Source: JBCBSP01 sp964550935 (lineage in GTDB: Bacteria > Pseudomonadota > Alphaproteobacteria > Caulobacterales > Maricaulaceae). Taken from it: DNA of 60,198 bases. Position numbers and translations under genes: made by a program. Under the pieces are notes generated by a model that did not search any database, was not told the origin of the DNA, and saw nothing but the letters and a program-made list of their open reading frames with translations. The stretch lies in assembly GCA_964550935.1 (NCBI GenBank), contig CAZKBB010000008.1, positions 1 through 60,198 of the forward strand, read 5' to 3'. How positions within the stretch are numbered: position 1 is the stretch's first letter; each line of letters opens with the position of its first letter. Positions 35,086-44,436 of this stretch are shown one piece after another.

Positions 35086-36188
35086 GGCGACGCGATCCGT
35101 CCGCCGATCAGGGGCTCCGGCGCGCCGGTCGTACCGGCGAAGCTGATCGGCAGGCCTTCAAGCGTGCGCGCGGCGAGATAGGCGAAGGCCTCCGCCTCGA
35201 TCAGTCCGCCGCGCCATCCCAACTGTTCAGCCGTCAGCGCCGGCAGGCCGCAGGCCGCTTCAATCAACGCGGCCATGGTGGCGTTGCGCCGCCCGCCGCC
35301 GCACAGCACGACCCGCTCGGGCCGCTCGGCGCATTCGGCCAGGCCCATCGCGACGGTCTTGGCGGTGAAAGCGGTCAGCGTCGCCGCGCCGTCCGCGGTC
35401 GACAGGTTGCGCACCGCATCCAGGCTGAAATCCCAGCGGTCGAGCGAGCGCGGCCCGCGCTGTGCGAAGTGTGGATGATCAAGATACTCGGTGAAGGCCG
35501 CCTCATGGACGCGGCCGGTCGCGGCCGTCGCCCCGCCCTCGTCGAAGGGCGCGCCGGTGCGCGCTTCCATGAAGGCGTCGATCAACCCGTTGGCGGGGCC
35601 GGTGTCGAACGCGGTGAGCGCGCCGTCGGACCCGACAAGGGTGATGTTCGCGACCCCGCCCAGATTGACCACGGCGAGCGGGCGCTCCAGCCCCGACCAG
35701 GCCGCCAGCGCGGCGTGATAGACCGGCGCCAGCGGCGCGCCCTGCCCGCCCGCCTCGACGTCGGCGCTGCGGAAATCATAGGCCACGCGAACGCCAAGCC
35801 GGCGCGCCAGCCCCTCGCCGTCGCCGATCTGGCGGGTGCGCCCGCGCCGCCCCCGGCTCGGGGCTTCATGGACCACCGTCTGGCCGTGAAAGCCGACAAG
35901 ATCGAGATCGCCCGGCGACAGCCCGGCGGCCGCGCACACGGCCTCGACCGCCTCGGCGTGGCTTGTGGTGAGCACCGCTTCGGCTGCGGCGAAACTCCCA
36001 GGCTCCGCCCCCTCGAAGCGCCAGGCGAGCGCGTCGCCCACGGCGCGCTTCAGGAACGCGCGCTCGTCGGGCGTATAGGGCCGCTCCAGCCCGGGGCCGA
36101 AGCGCGTGAGGCGCGCCCCGTCGGTCTCGATCAGCGCCGCGTCCACGGCGTCGAGCGAGGTTCCGCTCATCAGCCCGACCACCTTCAT
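35082..36188 (-). CDS. anmK: anhydro-N-acetylmuramic acid kinase
   Basis: The 368-residue product phosphorylates and opens 1,6-anhydro-MurNAc, the product of lytic transglycosylases, to MurNAc-6-P in peptidoglycan recycling. Signature features are VGLMSGTSLDAVDAAL at the N-terminus, LVGFHGQTVVHE, QIGDGEGLARRLGV, VNLGGVANIT, AFDTGPANGLIDAFM and VVLCGGGRRNATMAALI. Length is typical. It is divergent from tyrS across 83 bases. Confidence 0.95.
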   Translation of the reverse strand: MKVVGLMSGTSLDAVDAALIETDGARLTRFGPGLERPYTPDERAFLKRAVGDALAWRFEGAEPGSFAAAEAVLTTSHAEAVEAVCAAAGLSPGDLDLVGFHGQTVVHEAPSRGRRGRTRQIGDGEGLARRLGVRVAYDFRSADVEAGGQGAPLAPVYHAALAAWSGLERPLAVVNLGGVANITLVGSDGALTAFDTGPANGLIDAFMEARTGAPFDEGGATAATGRVHEAAFTEYLDHPHFAQRGPRSLDRWDFSLDAVRNLSTADGAATLTAFTAKTVAMGLAECAERPERVVLCGGGRRNATMAALIEAACGLPALTAEQLGWRGGLIEAEAFAYLAARTLEGLPISFAGTTGAPEPLIGGRIASP

Positions 36189-36271
36189 GCGCGCGCCCTT
36201 TCCTTTTGACCGGCGATGTTGCTATCTCGCGGGCTTTCCAGCCGCCTTCAAGGATCTTGAAAGGATCGACC

Positions 36272-37525
36272 GTGAGCCAGACGGCCGCCGCACCGAAATC
36301 GGAGCTTGTCAGCACCCTCGTCGATCGCAGGTATCTCTACCAGTGCACCGATCTTGAGGGCCTCGACGCCGCCGCGCTTCAGGGCCCCGTCACCGGCTAT
36401 ATCGGATTCGATCTGACGGCGAAGAGCCTGCACGTGGGAAGCCTCGTTCAGATCATGATGCTGCGCCGCATGCAGCAGGCCGGCCACCGCCCGATCGTGC
36501 TGATGGGCGGCGCCACGACCAAGGTCGGCGACCCGTCGGGCAAGGATCAAAGCCGTCCGCTGCTGACCCCTGACGTCATCGCATCCAACGTAGAGGGCAT
36601 CATGAAGCCCTTCCAGCGCCTGCTCGATCTCGATCGCGCGCTGGTGGTGAACAATGACGACTGGCTCTCCGGCTACGGCTACCTGGAGTTCCTGCGCGAT
36701 TACGGAACCCACTTCACCATCAACCGCATGATGAATTTCGACAGCGTGCGCCTGCGCCTGGAGCGCGAGCAGCCGCTGACCTTCCTGGAATTCAACTACA
36801 TGCTCTTGCAGGCGGTTGATTTCCTCGAGCTATACAGACAGCACGACTGCCGGCTCCAGCTCGGCGGCGGGGATCAGTGGGGCAATATCGTCAACGGGGT
36901 GGAGCTGTGCCGGCGCGTGGACGGGGCGGAGGTCTACGGCTTCACCACCCCGCTGATCACGACCGCGTCCGGCGCGAAGATGGGCAAGACCGCCGACGGC
37001 GCGATCTGGCTGAACGAGGACCTTCTGAGCCCCTACGCCTACTGGCAGTTCTGGCGCAACACCGAGGACGCGGATGTGGGCCGGTTCCTGCGCCTGTTCA
37101 CCGACGTGGCGCTGGACGAGATCGCCGAGCTGGAGGCGCTGCCGGGCGCAGAGATCAACCAGGCGAAGGTTCGCCTGGCCAACGAAGCCACCGCGCTCAT
37201 GCACGGGGCCGAGGCCGCGAACGAGGCCGAAGCGACCGCTGAGGCGACCTTCGCCGCCGGTGGCGCGGGCGACGCCCTGCCGAGCATCGAAGTGGCGCAG
37301 GCCGCGCTGGCGGCCGGCGAGGTGCAGCTCGTCGCGGCCCTGGCCGAGACCGGGCTCGCCGCCTCGAAGGGCGAGGCCCGTCGCAAGATCAAGGAAGGCG
37401 CGGTGAAGGTGAACGAGGTCAAGATCGCCGATGAAAAGCACGCGCTTTCGCCCGGCGACCTCGCCGAAGGCGCGATCAAGATCTCGATCGGGAAGAAGAA
37501 GCACGCGCTCGTGAAGCTCGGCTGA
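36272..37525 (+). CDS. tyrS: tyrosyl-tRNA synthetase
   Basis: The 417-residue product is a class I synthetase. The HIGH motif is present as HVGS (His54) in LTAKSLHVGSLVQ, the KMSKS motif as KMGKT near residue 236, and LQLGGGDQWGNI is the tyrosine/ATP site. The last ~70 residues form an S4 RNA-binding domain (GLAASKGEARRKIKEGAVKVNEVKI). The start is the GTG at 36272 with AAGGA eight bases upstream; the longer frame would overlap the anmK promoter region. It is convergent with the AsmA-like gene with a six-base gap. Confidence 0.96.
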   Translation: MSQTAAAPKSELVSTLVDRRYLYQCTDLEGLDAAALQGPVTGYIGFDLTAKSLHVGSLVQIMMLRRMQQAGHRPIVLMGGATTKVGDPSGKDQSRPLLTPDVIASNVEGIMKPFQRLLDLDRALVVNNDDWLSGYGYLEFLRDYGTHFTINRMMNFDSVRLRLEREQPLTFLEFNYMLLQAVDFLELYRQHDCRLQLGGGDQWGNIVNGVELCRRVDGAEVYGFTTPLITTASGAKMGKTADGAIWLNEDLLSPYAYWQFWRNTEDADVGRFLRLFTDVALDEIAELEALPGAEINQAKVRLANEATALMHGAEAANEAEATAEATFAAGGAGDALPSIEVAQAALAAGEVQLVAALAETGLAASKGEARRKIKEGAVKVNEVKIADEKHALSPGDLAEGAIKISIGKKKHALVKLG

Positions 37526-37531
37526 GACGGC

Positions 37532-40500
37532 TCAGCCCGGCGTCTCATCGGGGCCGGTCTCGTCTTGGCCGGCCTCGTCAGCTCCGGTCTCGTCCGATGA
37601 CGGGGCGCCGGCCTCAGGCGTCGGCGCAGCCTCGTCCGGAGCGCCGTCTTCTCCGGCTTCGGCCTCGGCGGCCTCGCGGCGCGCTTCGAGCATCTCAAGC
37701 TCGCGCTCGGCCGAGGTGCCCTCGAAGATGCGCCGGAACACGCCGGGCGCGAGCGCGGAGAGCGGGTTGGCGAACACCCTCAGGGCGTCGAACGGCCCCT
37801 CGACCGAGAAGGTCACGCCGATCACGCCCTCGCCTTCGCGCGAGGTGAGCAGCCCGCCTACGATCGGCAGCGACCCGAGGACCGAGTTCACGCCGTAGGA
37901 CGGCAGCAGCGTGCCGTCCATGTCCAGCCGGGCGTCGGCGAGATCAGCCACCCCGCTCCAGGTCACGCCGAGCGCGGGTCCCGCCGCGCGCGCGTCGCGC
38001 AGCTGCAACACGCCGTCGTCCCAGACGAAGTCGGTCTCGAAGCGCTCGAACTGGATGCCCTCCCCGCTTAACAGCCCGCCGAGCCCCTCCAGCGACCCCG
38101 CCGCCAGAACCCGCGCCAGAAGCGGCATCTCCTCCAGCGTGAACGCGCCGACTTCAAGCCGGCCCTCCACGCCTGCCGTCTCCGCGCCCAACTCAGGCGC
38201 GCGCCCTTGAAGATCGAGCACGCCGCCGCGCGCGTTGTCATAGCCGGTGAAAGCGGCGAGGAGCGCGCCGGCGTCGCGGCCCTGAGCCGTCAGGACCCGG
38301 CCGGGCGCGGCCTCGTCGGGTCCGAAATAGACCTCGACGGGCCCCGCCGGACCGATGGCGGACAGCGCGAACAGGGCGAGGCCCTGCGGGGTCGAGTCCG
38401 CCGCGAGGTCGACGTCTGAGTAAGTCACCCCGCGGGTCTCCACCCGGTCCACGGCGGCCTCGAAGCGCAGGGGTGCGCCGCCGTCCCCGCCGAAGCCGGT
38501 CAGGCCAACCTGATCGATCAGCCGCCCGCCATTGAGATAGTCGCCGGTGAGGCGGAGCCTCAAAGCGCCGTCGGCGCCCTCGGGCCGATCGGCGCGCAGA
38601 GCCAGGTTCATGAGCCCGTCGAGACGGACCTGTGACGCGTCGGCCTCAAGGATGCGCCCGTCCTCGGCCAGGCGTGCTGAGGCCTGCACGCTGACGTCGC
38701 CGGCCTCGAGGGTGAACCGGTCCAGACTGACGCCGCCGGTCTCGTCGAGCGCCACCGACAGCGCGGCCTCGGCCGGCCGGCCCGGCGGCTTCGCCCACAG
38801 ATCAGCCGGCAGCGCGATCGCCGCCTCTTCAAGATCGAGCGAGAGCGCGGCGCGGACGAAGTCGAACCCGGCGCCCTCCACCTCGGCCTCCATCGCCACC
38901 GCACCATCGAGGAAACGCCTCAGCGGCAGACCCAGCTGGTCCAGCACGCGGCCGTCCACCAGCGCGGACACCGCGATCGTGGTCGACAGCGCGTCCGGGC
39001 CGAGCCCGAAGCGCTCGGTCCAGGTGATGTCGGCGCGCGCGCCCGCGAGCGTCGCCTCGCCGCGCCCGACGAGCTGATCGGGGTCCGCCTCGATGCGCAC
39101 GACGCCGTCGGTGAATCGGGTCTCGGCGGGCCCGGCCGGTCCTGCGACATCCTCGAAGTCCGCGGTCACGGTGAAGTCGATATTCTCGGCCGCCACGAAA
39201 CGGCGCATGGGCCGGCCGATCTCGAACTCGACCGTGCCTTGCCCGGAGAAAGAGGCCGGGTCGATGCCGTAATCGGTCGCGAACCCCAGCGGCTCCTGGT
39301 CCAGAAGCGCGATCAGCTCGGCCGTCCCGCCGCGTCCGGTCCCGCCGAAGCGCGCGATCGCGCCCTTCGGGTTCAGCCGCGGGATCTCCACGAAGATCGT
39401 GTCGATCTGCAAGGGCCCGATCGCTGCGCCGGTCCCGCTCAGCGAGAGCGAGTTGCCGCGCAGCTCCGCCGAGCCTGACAGACCGCGCAGCGGCGTCATC
39501 GTGGACACGTAGCTCACGTCCGCGCCGGCGAAGTCGAAGCTGAGGCTCAAGGCCGGGTCCTCGATGAAGCGCTCGGCCAGGGCCTCGGCGCTGATGTCGA
39601 GATCCAGCCTGGCGTTGGAGACCCGACCGGCGAGGATGCGGTCGCGGATCCAGTCGCGCGCGCCGAGCGCGAAGTCCACCGGCCAGTACTTCAGGACCGT
39701 GTCGGCCGTGACCGAACCGTCGATCGGCCCTTCGAGCTCCAGATCGGGAAGCCAGCGCCCGTCGACCTGTTCCAGCGAAACCGCCCCGGCGAACGCGCCG
39801 TCGGCATCGGGCAGGTCGATCTGCAGCGTATCGAAGCCGATCCTCAGATCGGCCGGCCGGGCCACGCCCTGCACAACCGCGCCGTCCCAGGTCAGCGTCT
39901 CGCGGAACACGCCGTCCAGCGTGATCGCGCCGGCGGCGAACTCAAGCGCGTAGTCGGCCCGGCCGGGCACTGCGTTGTCGAACTCGGCGAAATTCTCCAC
40001 CCGGCCCGCCGCGCTGACGCGCAACAGATCCGCGTCTATGTCGAGCGCGCGCACGTCGAGCACGCCGGTGCGCGCGTCGAGTTCGAGCTGGGCCCGCGCG
40101 CCCGTCAGCGCGTAAGCCTCGCCGGCGCGGCGGATCACGCCCGCTCCAGCATCAAGATTGAGCAGCGCCGCGCTCAGTCCCGTCTGCGCGTCCGCGTCGA
40201 TCACGAGATCGAGATCGATCGGAGCGTCGATCGCGCCAAGCGCGGACAACGTTCCCCTTTGGGGCGCGGCGGCGGCCGGGGTGAGGTCGCGCACGCGCAG
40301 ATCGACGAACAGGCTGGAGAGGTCTCGCCCGGTCTCCAGCGAAGCCGCGACCGGCGCACGCCCGGCCGAGGTCAGCATCGCGCCGGACAAATCGGCCTCA
40401 ATACGGTCCTCCTCAAGGACAACTTCCGCACGCGCGTCCGCCACCAGAAGGGTCAGCGCATCGACCTCGTCGACAAGGCGCAGCTCCACATCGCGCAGGT

Positions 40501-41035
40501 CCACCCGGCGCAGGCGGGTGAGCAGGGTGTCAGCAGCGCCCTCGCGCAGCGTCTCCAGAAACGGCGCGCCGGCGCGCGGCTCGACGGCTTGCGCGAGCAC
40601 GCGCTCGGGTCGGCCCATGCCCGCCGCCACCGCCCCGTCGGCGCGGCGTACAAGCGAGAACAGACCTCCGCGCGCTTCCACCTCCACCGGGGCGAAGCGG
40701 CCGGTGAGCAGGAGATCGAGCGCGAACGCGGCCTCGATCCGGCGCAGCTCCACCGTGGCCTCGCCCTCAGCGTCCAGCACCGCGACGTCGCTGGCCGACA
40801 GCGTCAGCGCGGACAGAGCCGGATCATAGCCCACGGTCAGCGCGCCGATCTCGGCGGCTTCGCCCTCGAACGCGCGCAGAAGCGCGTCCTCGAACGGCGC
40901 GCGCAGAGCGTCGGCCGGGGCGGGACCGCTGGCCAGACGCCACAGCACCACCACCGCGGCGAAGATCGCCAACGCCAGCAGGGCCGCGAGCGCTTCGAGC
41001 GTATAAAGAAGGGCGAGACGGGCCGCGCGGCGCAT
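37532..41035 (-). CDS. large AsmA/YhdP-like inner-membrane-anchored periplasmic protein
   Basis: The 1167-residue product has one N-terminal transmembrane helix (about residues 8-32) and a very long periplasmic beta-strand-rich region. Alternating short hydrophobic strands run throughout, with RDWIRDRILAGRVSNARLDLDIS near residue 475, a hallmark of the DUF3971/YhdP part, and an AsmA-2-like C-terminal domain. The end is acidic and Pro/Ala-rich. Proteins of this family form long grooves and are implicated in moving phospholipids from inner to outer membrane. I start at MRRAARLALL; in-frame ATGs 18 and 53 codons upstream are possible but lack a hydrophobic context. It is divergent from bcp. Confidence 0.85.
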   Translation of the reverse strand: MRRAARLALLYTLEALAALLALAIFAAVVVLWRLASGPAPADALRAPFEDALLRAFEGEAAEIGALTVGYDPALSALTLSASDVAVLDAEGEATVELRRIEAAFALDLLLTGRFAPVEVEARGGLFSLVRRADGAVAAGMGRPERVLAQAVEPRAGAPFLETLREGAADTLLTRLRRVDLRDVELRLVDEVDALTLLVADARAEVVLEEDRIEADLSGAMLTSAGRAPVAASLETGRDLSSLFVDLRVRDLTPAAAAPQRGTLSALGAIDAPIDLDLVIDADAQTGLSAALLNLDAGAGVIRRAGEAYALTGARAQLELDARTGVLDVRALDIDADLLRVSAAGRVENFAEFDNAVPGRADYALEFAAGAITLDGVFRETLTWDGAVVQGVARPADLRIGFDTLQIDLPDADGAFAGAVSLEQVDGRWLPDLELEGPIDGSVTADTVLKYWPVDFALGARDWIRDRILAGRVSNARLDLDISAEALAERFIEDPALSLSFDFAGADVSYVSTMTPLRGLSGSAELRGNSLSLSGTGAAIGPLQIDTIFVEIPRLNPKGAIARFGGTGRGGTAELIALLDQEPLGFATDYGIDPASFSGQGTVEFEIGRPMRRFVAAENIDFTVTADFEDVAGPAGPAETRFTDGVVRIEADPDQLVGRGEATLAGARADITWTERFGLGPDALSTTIAVSALVDGRVLDQLGLPLRRFLDGAVAMEAEVEGAGFDFVRAALSLDLEEAAIALPADLWAKPPGRPAEAALSVALDETGGVSLDRFTLEAGDVSVQASARLAEDGRILEADASQVRLDGLMNLALRADRPEGADGALRLRLTGDYLNGGRLIDQVGLTGFGGDGGAPLRFEAAVDRVETRGVTYSDVDLAADSTPQGLALFALSAIGPAGPVEVYFGPDEAAPGRVLTAQGRDAGALLAAFTGYDNARGGVLDLQGRAPELGAETAGVEGRLEVGAFTLEEMPLLARVLAAGSLEGLGGLLSGEGIQFERFETDFVWDDGVLQLRDARAAGPALGVTWSGVADLADARLDMDGTLLPSYGVNSVLGSLPIVGGLLTSREGEGVIGVTFSVEGPFDALRVFANPLSALAPGVFRRIFEGTSAERELEMLEARREAAEAEAGEDGAPDEAAPTPEAGAPSSDETGADEAGQDETGPDETPG

Positions 41036-41153
41036 GGGGCTTGAAGGCGCTCCGGTGAAAATCGGCGCAGACGCTGGACGCGGACGCATTCGCGCACGAT
41101 CTTGCGCCGCGATGTCAGGCCGCTGCGAGGGCGGCCTCTTGATGGAGGTGTTG

Positions 41154-41621
41154 ATGAGCGAACTCAAGCCCGGCGACAAGGCCCCCGACTTCACCCTGCC
41201 CGGAGACGGCGGCGAGGCGATCAGCCTGTCCGCGCTGAACGACGGCCCGGTGGTGGTCTATTTCTATCCGCGCGACGACACGCCGGGCTGCACCAAGGAG
41301 GCGATCGGCTTCTCCGAGCATATCGGCGACTTCCAGGCCGCCGGCGCGAAAGTGATCGGGATCTCCAAGGACACCCCCGCCAAGCACGACAAGTTCAAGG
41401 CCAAGCACGACCTGAAGGTCCGCCTGGCGAGCGACGCCGAGGGCGATGTGTGCGAGCGCTACGGCGTGTGGGTGGAGAAGACGATGTACGGGCGAACCTC
41501 GATGGGGATTGAGCGGGCGACCTTCCTGGTCAAACCCGGCGGCGAGATCGCCCAGGTCTGGCGCAAGGTGAAGGTGCCCGGCCATGTCGAGGAGGTGCTG
41601 AGCGCGGTGAAGGCGCTTTGA
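41154..41621 (+). CDS. bcp: thioredoxin-dependent peroxiredoxin (BCP/PrxQ family)
   Basis: The 155-residue product reduces hydroperoxides. GDKAPDFTLPGDGG and VVVYFYPRDDTPGCTKEA give the peroxidatic Cys46. The usual resolving Cys five residues later is Ile here; the only other Cys is Cys100 in GDVCERYGVW, an uncommon position. The enzyme may therefore act as 1-Cys or use Cys100. GGAGG lies six bases before the ATG, which decides the start over the longer frame. It overlaps the DUF455 gene by four bases (TTGA). Confidence 0.93.
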   Translation: MSELKPGDKAPDFTLPGDGGEAISLSALNDGPVVVYFYPRDDTPGCTKEAIGFSEHIGDFQAAGAKVIGISKDTPAKHDKFKAKHDLKVRLASDAEGDVCERYGVWVEKTMYGRTSMGIERATFLVKPGGEIAQVWRKVKVPGHVEEVLSAVKAL

Positions 41622-42448
41622 CGCCGGCGAACACGACCATCCTTCACGCCGCGCGCGGCGTGCTCGCGACAGCCTCGGCGGAGGACAAGCCCGCCGAAGC
41701 GCGCCGGGTCGCCTCGGCTTGGCGCAAAGGCGCGCTTGGCTTGCCCGCAGCGGGCGAGGCGATCGAGGTTCCCGACCGTCCCGCGCGCCCGGATCGGCCC
41801 GAGCTGGTGTCACCAGGCCGGGTGAAGCGCCGCCGCCTGACCTCGCCCGCGGGACGCTTCGCGCTTCTGCATGCGGTGGCTCACATCGAGTTCAACGCCA
41901 TCGACCTTGCCTTCGACCTGATCGCGCGCTTCGGCGGCGACCCGCGCATTGCGGACGCGGCGCGCGCCGACTTCGTGGCCGACTGGATCGGGGTCGGCGA
42001 CGACGAGGCGCGTCACTTCATGATGGTGCGCGCCCGGCTGGGCGAGCTTGGCGGCGACTATGGGGACCTGCCCGCCCATGACGGGCTGTGGAGCGCGGCG
42101 GAGGCCACGGCCGACGACCTCGCCGCGCGCCTTGCGATCGCGCCGATGGTGCTCGAGGCGCGCGGGCTCGACGTCACGCCGGGCATGATCGAGCGGCTGA
42201 ACGCGGCCGGCGATCCAGCCTCCGCGTCCCCGCTTAAAACGATCTACGCTGAAGAGATCGGCCATGTGGCCTCCGGCCGGCGGTGGTTCGAGCATGTCTG
42301 CGCCCGGGAGGGCGAGGATCCCCAAACCCGCTTCCAACGCTTTGTTTCACAACGCTTCAAGGGCGGGCTGAAGCCGCCGTTCAACGCCGAAGCGCGCGAA
42401 CGCGCCGGCCTGCCTGAGGCGTTCTACGCCCCGCTGGCTGCGGATTAA
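41618..42448 (+). CDS. DUF455 family ferritin-like protein
   Basis: The 276-residue product belongs to the DUF455 family. RFALLHAVAHIEFNAIDLAFDLI supplies Glu and His of a ferritin-like di-iron helix pair, DWIGVGDDEARHFMMVRARL the second pair, and KTIYAEEIGHVASGRRWFEH the third, so a four-helix di-iron centre is likely. Its reaction is unknown. The start is a TTG overlapping the bcp stop; a GTG at 41660, codon 15, is an alternative. The tight overlap with bcp suggests co-translation and a possible link to peroxide or metal handling. Confidence 0.85.
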   Translation: MTPANTTILHAARGVLATASAEDKPAEARRVASAWRKGALGLPAAGEAIEVPDRPARPDRPELVSPGRVKRRRLTSPAGRFALLHAVAHIEFNAIDLAFDLIARFGGDPRIADAARADFVADWIGVGDDEARHFMMVRARLGELGGDYGDLPAHDGLWSAAEATADDLAARLAIAPMVLEARGLDVTPGMIERLNAAGDPASASPLKTIYAEEIGHVASGRRWFEHVCAREGEDPQTRFQRFVSQRFKGGLKPPFNAEARERAGLPEAFYAPLAAD

Positions 42449-42569
42449 GCGGCATAGAGCCGGCAAGCGCCTTGCATGGGGCGTATGTGAGCGATGTTGA
42501 AAAGGTCCGCGCCTTCGTGTTCCATACCGGCGCACTGAGGGGTGGATAAAACACGGCGGGCGCACGCGC

Positions 42570-43802
42570 ATGGTCCAAAGGCTTCTTGAGGGCCCTTGGG
42601 AGGCGTTGAAACGACGCTTTCCCGACCGGCAGATTTATCATCGAAGCGACGGCCATGTCCGCTACTTCGCGATCACGACCCGCATGCAGGTCGCCGCGAT
42701 CGCGCTCGGCTGCCTGGCCGCGGCCTGGACGGCGATCGCCTCGGCCAACATGGTCATCAACGCCCATGAACGCTCCCAGCAGCGCCAGCGCGTCGCCGCC
42801 ATGGAGGCGCGCTACGAGCAGATGCTGGAGGAGGCCCGCGCCGCCGAGGCCGCCGCGCTGGCTTATGTGGAATCGCGCACTGAGAATTTTGATCGCGCGG
42901 CCGGGCGCTTTCAGGTGCGCCACGACATGCTGAGCCGGCTTCTGGACTTCGCCGACGAGCTTCAGGGCGGCGGCGATCGGCAGAGCCCGGGCCTTGACGG
43001 CGGGCGCATCCTGATGGCCGCGACGCCGGCCGATCCCTATCCGCGCACCGCGATCACCGATCCCACCTTGCCGCTGGGCCAAACCGACACGGCCGAGGCG
43101 CGCGTGGGCGCGCTCGTCGCCGAACAGGACGCGGTACTGGCGGAGGCCGAAGACAGCGCCGAGGCGCGCCTTGAGAATCTGCGCGCCGTGGTGCGCCTGA
43201 CGGGCCTTCGCGTCGATGAGTTGATGGACAAGGCCGCAGACGACGGCGACGGGGAAGGCGGTCCCTTCATCGCGGTGTCCGACAGCGGGCTGTTCGGCGA
43301 CCAGCTCGACACTGACGATCCGTTCAACGCCCGCGTGGCGCGTCTGGCCTCCCGGGTGTCCGAGGCGGAGAGCCTGGAACGCATGCTGGAGGCCCTGCCG
43401 CTCGGCCCGCCGGTGGACGGACCGCACCGCCTCACCTCAAACTACGGCGTGCGCATGGATCCGTTCACGCGCCGACCCGCCTTCCACGCCGGCAAGGACT
43501 ACGCCGGCTCGCGCGGCACGCCGATCGTGGCGCCGGCGCCGGGTCGCATCGTTTACGCGGGCTGGCGCGCCGGATATGGTCGCACCGTGGAGATCGACCA
43601 CGGCTACGGCTTTCGCACGCGTTACGGTCACCTTCACACCATCGACGTGCGACGCGGCGACCAGGTGATCCTAGGCCAGAAGATCGGCGGCATGGGATCC
43701 ACCGGCCGATCCACCGCGACGCACCTCCACTACGAGGTGTGGTTCGATGACGCTCACGCCGATCCAGACCGCTTCCTCAGAGCCGGACGCTATGTTCACT
43801 AA
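42570..43802 (+). CDS. M23 (LytM) peptidoglycan endopeptidase, membrane-anchored
   Basis: The 410-residue product has a short cytosolic tail, a transmembrane helix at about residues 38-60, a coiled coil to about 120 (QQRQRVAAMEARYEQMLEE) and a second helical part, then the M23 domain from about 285. Zinc ligands are His306 and Asp310 in HAGKD and His387 in HLHYEVW (with His385). All are present, so it should cleave peptidoglycan cross-links. A poor ribosome binding site precedes the ATG. Its last 11 bases overlap the bactofilin gene. This pairing of M23 peptidase and bactofilin is reported in Caulobacter and Hyphomonas, where the peptidase acts with bactofilin in stalk or bud shaping. Confidence 0.92.
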   Translation: MVQRLLEGPWEALKRRFPDRQIYHRSDGHVRYFAITTRMQVAAIALGCLAAAWTAIASANMVINAHERSQQRQRVAAMEARYEQMLEEARAAEAAALAYVESRTENFDRAAGRFQVRHDMLSRLLDFADELQGGGDRQSPGLDGGRILMAATPADPYPRTAITDPTLPLGQTDTAEARVGALVAEQDAVLAEAEDSAEARLENLRAVVRLTGLRVDELMDKAADDGDGEGGPFIAVSDSGLFGDQLDTDDPFNARVARLASRVSEAESLERMLEALPLGPPVDGPHRLTSNYGVRMDPFTRRPAFHAGKDYAGSRGTPIVAPAPGRIVYAGWRAGYGRTVEIDHGYGFRTRYGHLHTIDVRRGDQVILGQKIGGMGSTGRSTATHLHYEVWFDDAHADPDRFLRAGRYVH

Positions 43803-44361
43803 AAAAGACACCCCTCCCCCCGCACAGACGCCCTCCGCCGCGCCGGAGCAAGCCCCGGCCTCTCCGAAAAGGAACGCCATGAAATCGAAAGCTCCCTCCA
43901 TCCTCAGCGCCGATCTGACGGTGACCGGGTCTTTGTCCTCCGACGGCGAGGTCCAGCTCGACGGCAATGTCGAAGGCGACGTGCAGGCCGCCTCCCTGAC
44001 CATCGGCGAGGAGGCCTCCATCAACGGCGAGGTGGTCGCTGAGAACGTCGTGATCCGCGGCCGCGTAAACGGCTCGGTGCGCGCGCGCCAGGTGCAACTC
44101 GCCGCCACCGCGCGCGTCGAGGGCGACATCGTTCACGCCACGCTGGCGATCGAAAGCGGCGCCTTCTTCGACGGTCACTGCAAGCGCTCCTCCGATCCGA
44201 TCGCGGACAGCAAAAAGAGCGGCGGCTCCAGCGCGAAGCCGGCCGAGCGCGCCGCTCCGCCGACCCCGGGCGCGCCGCCGAGCGCGGCTGCGGCCTCATC
44301 CGGCGGGTCGGCTCAGGCCTCGGCCGCCAAGACCGGGGACGCGTTCGGTTCCAAGAGCTGA
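43792..44361 (+). CDS. bactofilin (polymer-forming cytoskeletal protein)
   Basis: The 189-residue product has a Pro/Ala-rich N-terminal tail (MFTKKDTPPPAQTPSAAPEQ, of the kind that binds the membrane), a bactofilin beta-helix at about residues 40-135 (SILSADLTVTGSLSSDGEVQ, GNVEGDVQAASLTIGE, VNGSVRARQVQLAATARVEG), and a Ser/Ala/Pro-rich C-terminal tail. It polymerises without nucleotide and localises cell-wall enzymes. The start is at MFTKKDT inside the end of the M23 gene; the overlap implies coupled synthesis with its likely partner. A terminator follows. Confidence 0.93.
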   Translation: MFTKKDTPPPAQTPSAAPEQAPASPKRNAMKSKAPSILSADLTVTGSLSSDGEVQLDGNVEGDVQAASLTIGEEASINGEVVAENVVIRGRVNGSVRARQVQLAATARVEGDIVHATLAIESGAFFDGHCKRSSDPIADSKKSGGSSAKPAERAAPPTPGAPPSAAAASSGGSAQASAAKTGDAFGSKS

Positions 44362-44386
44362 CGCCGCCCCACTGCCGAAACCAGAA

Positions 44387-44419
44387 GACGGGACCGCTTT
44401 ACGCGGCCCCGTCTTTTTT
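44387..44419 (+). terminator. intrinsic terminator after the bactofilin gene
   Basis: GACGGG-A-CCGC (44387-44397) pairs with GCGG-C-CCCGTC (44403-44413) through one A.C mismatch, with a five-base loop, and is followed by TTTTTT. It begins 25 bases after the bactofilin stop. The convergent prfB gene ends 17 bases further on. Confidence 0.85.
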
Positions 44420-44436
44420 CGCCTCCAGGCCGGGGG

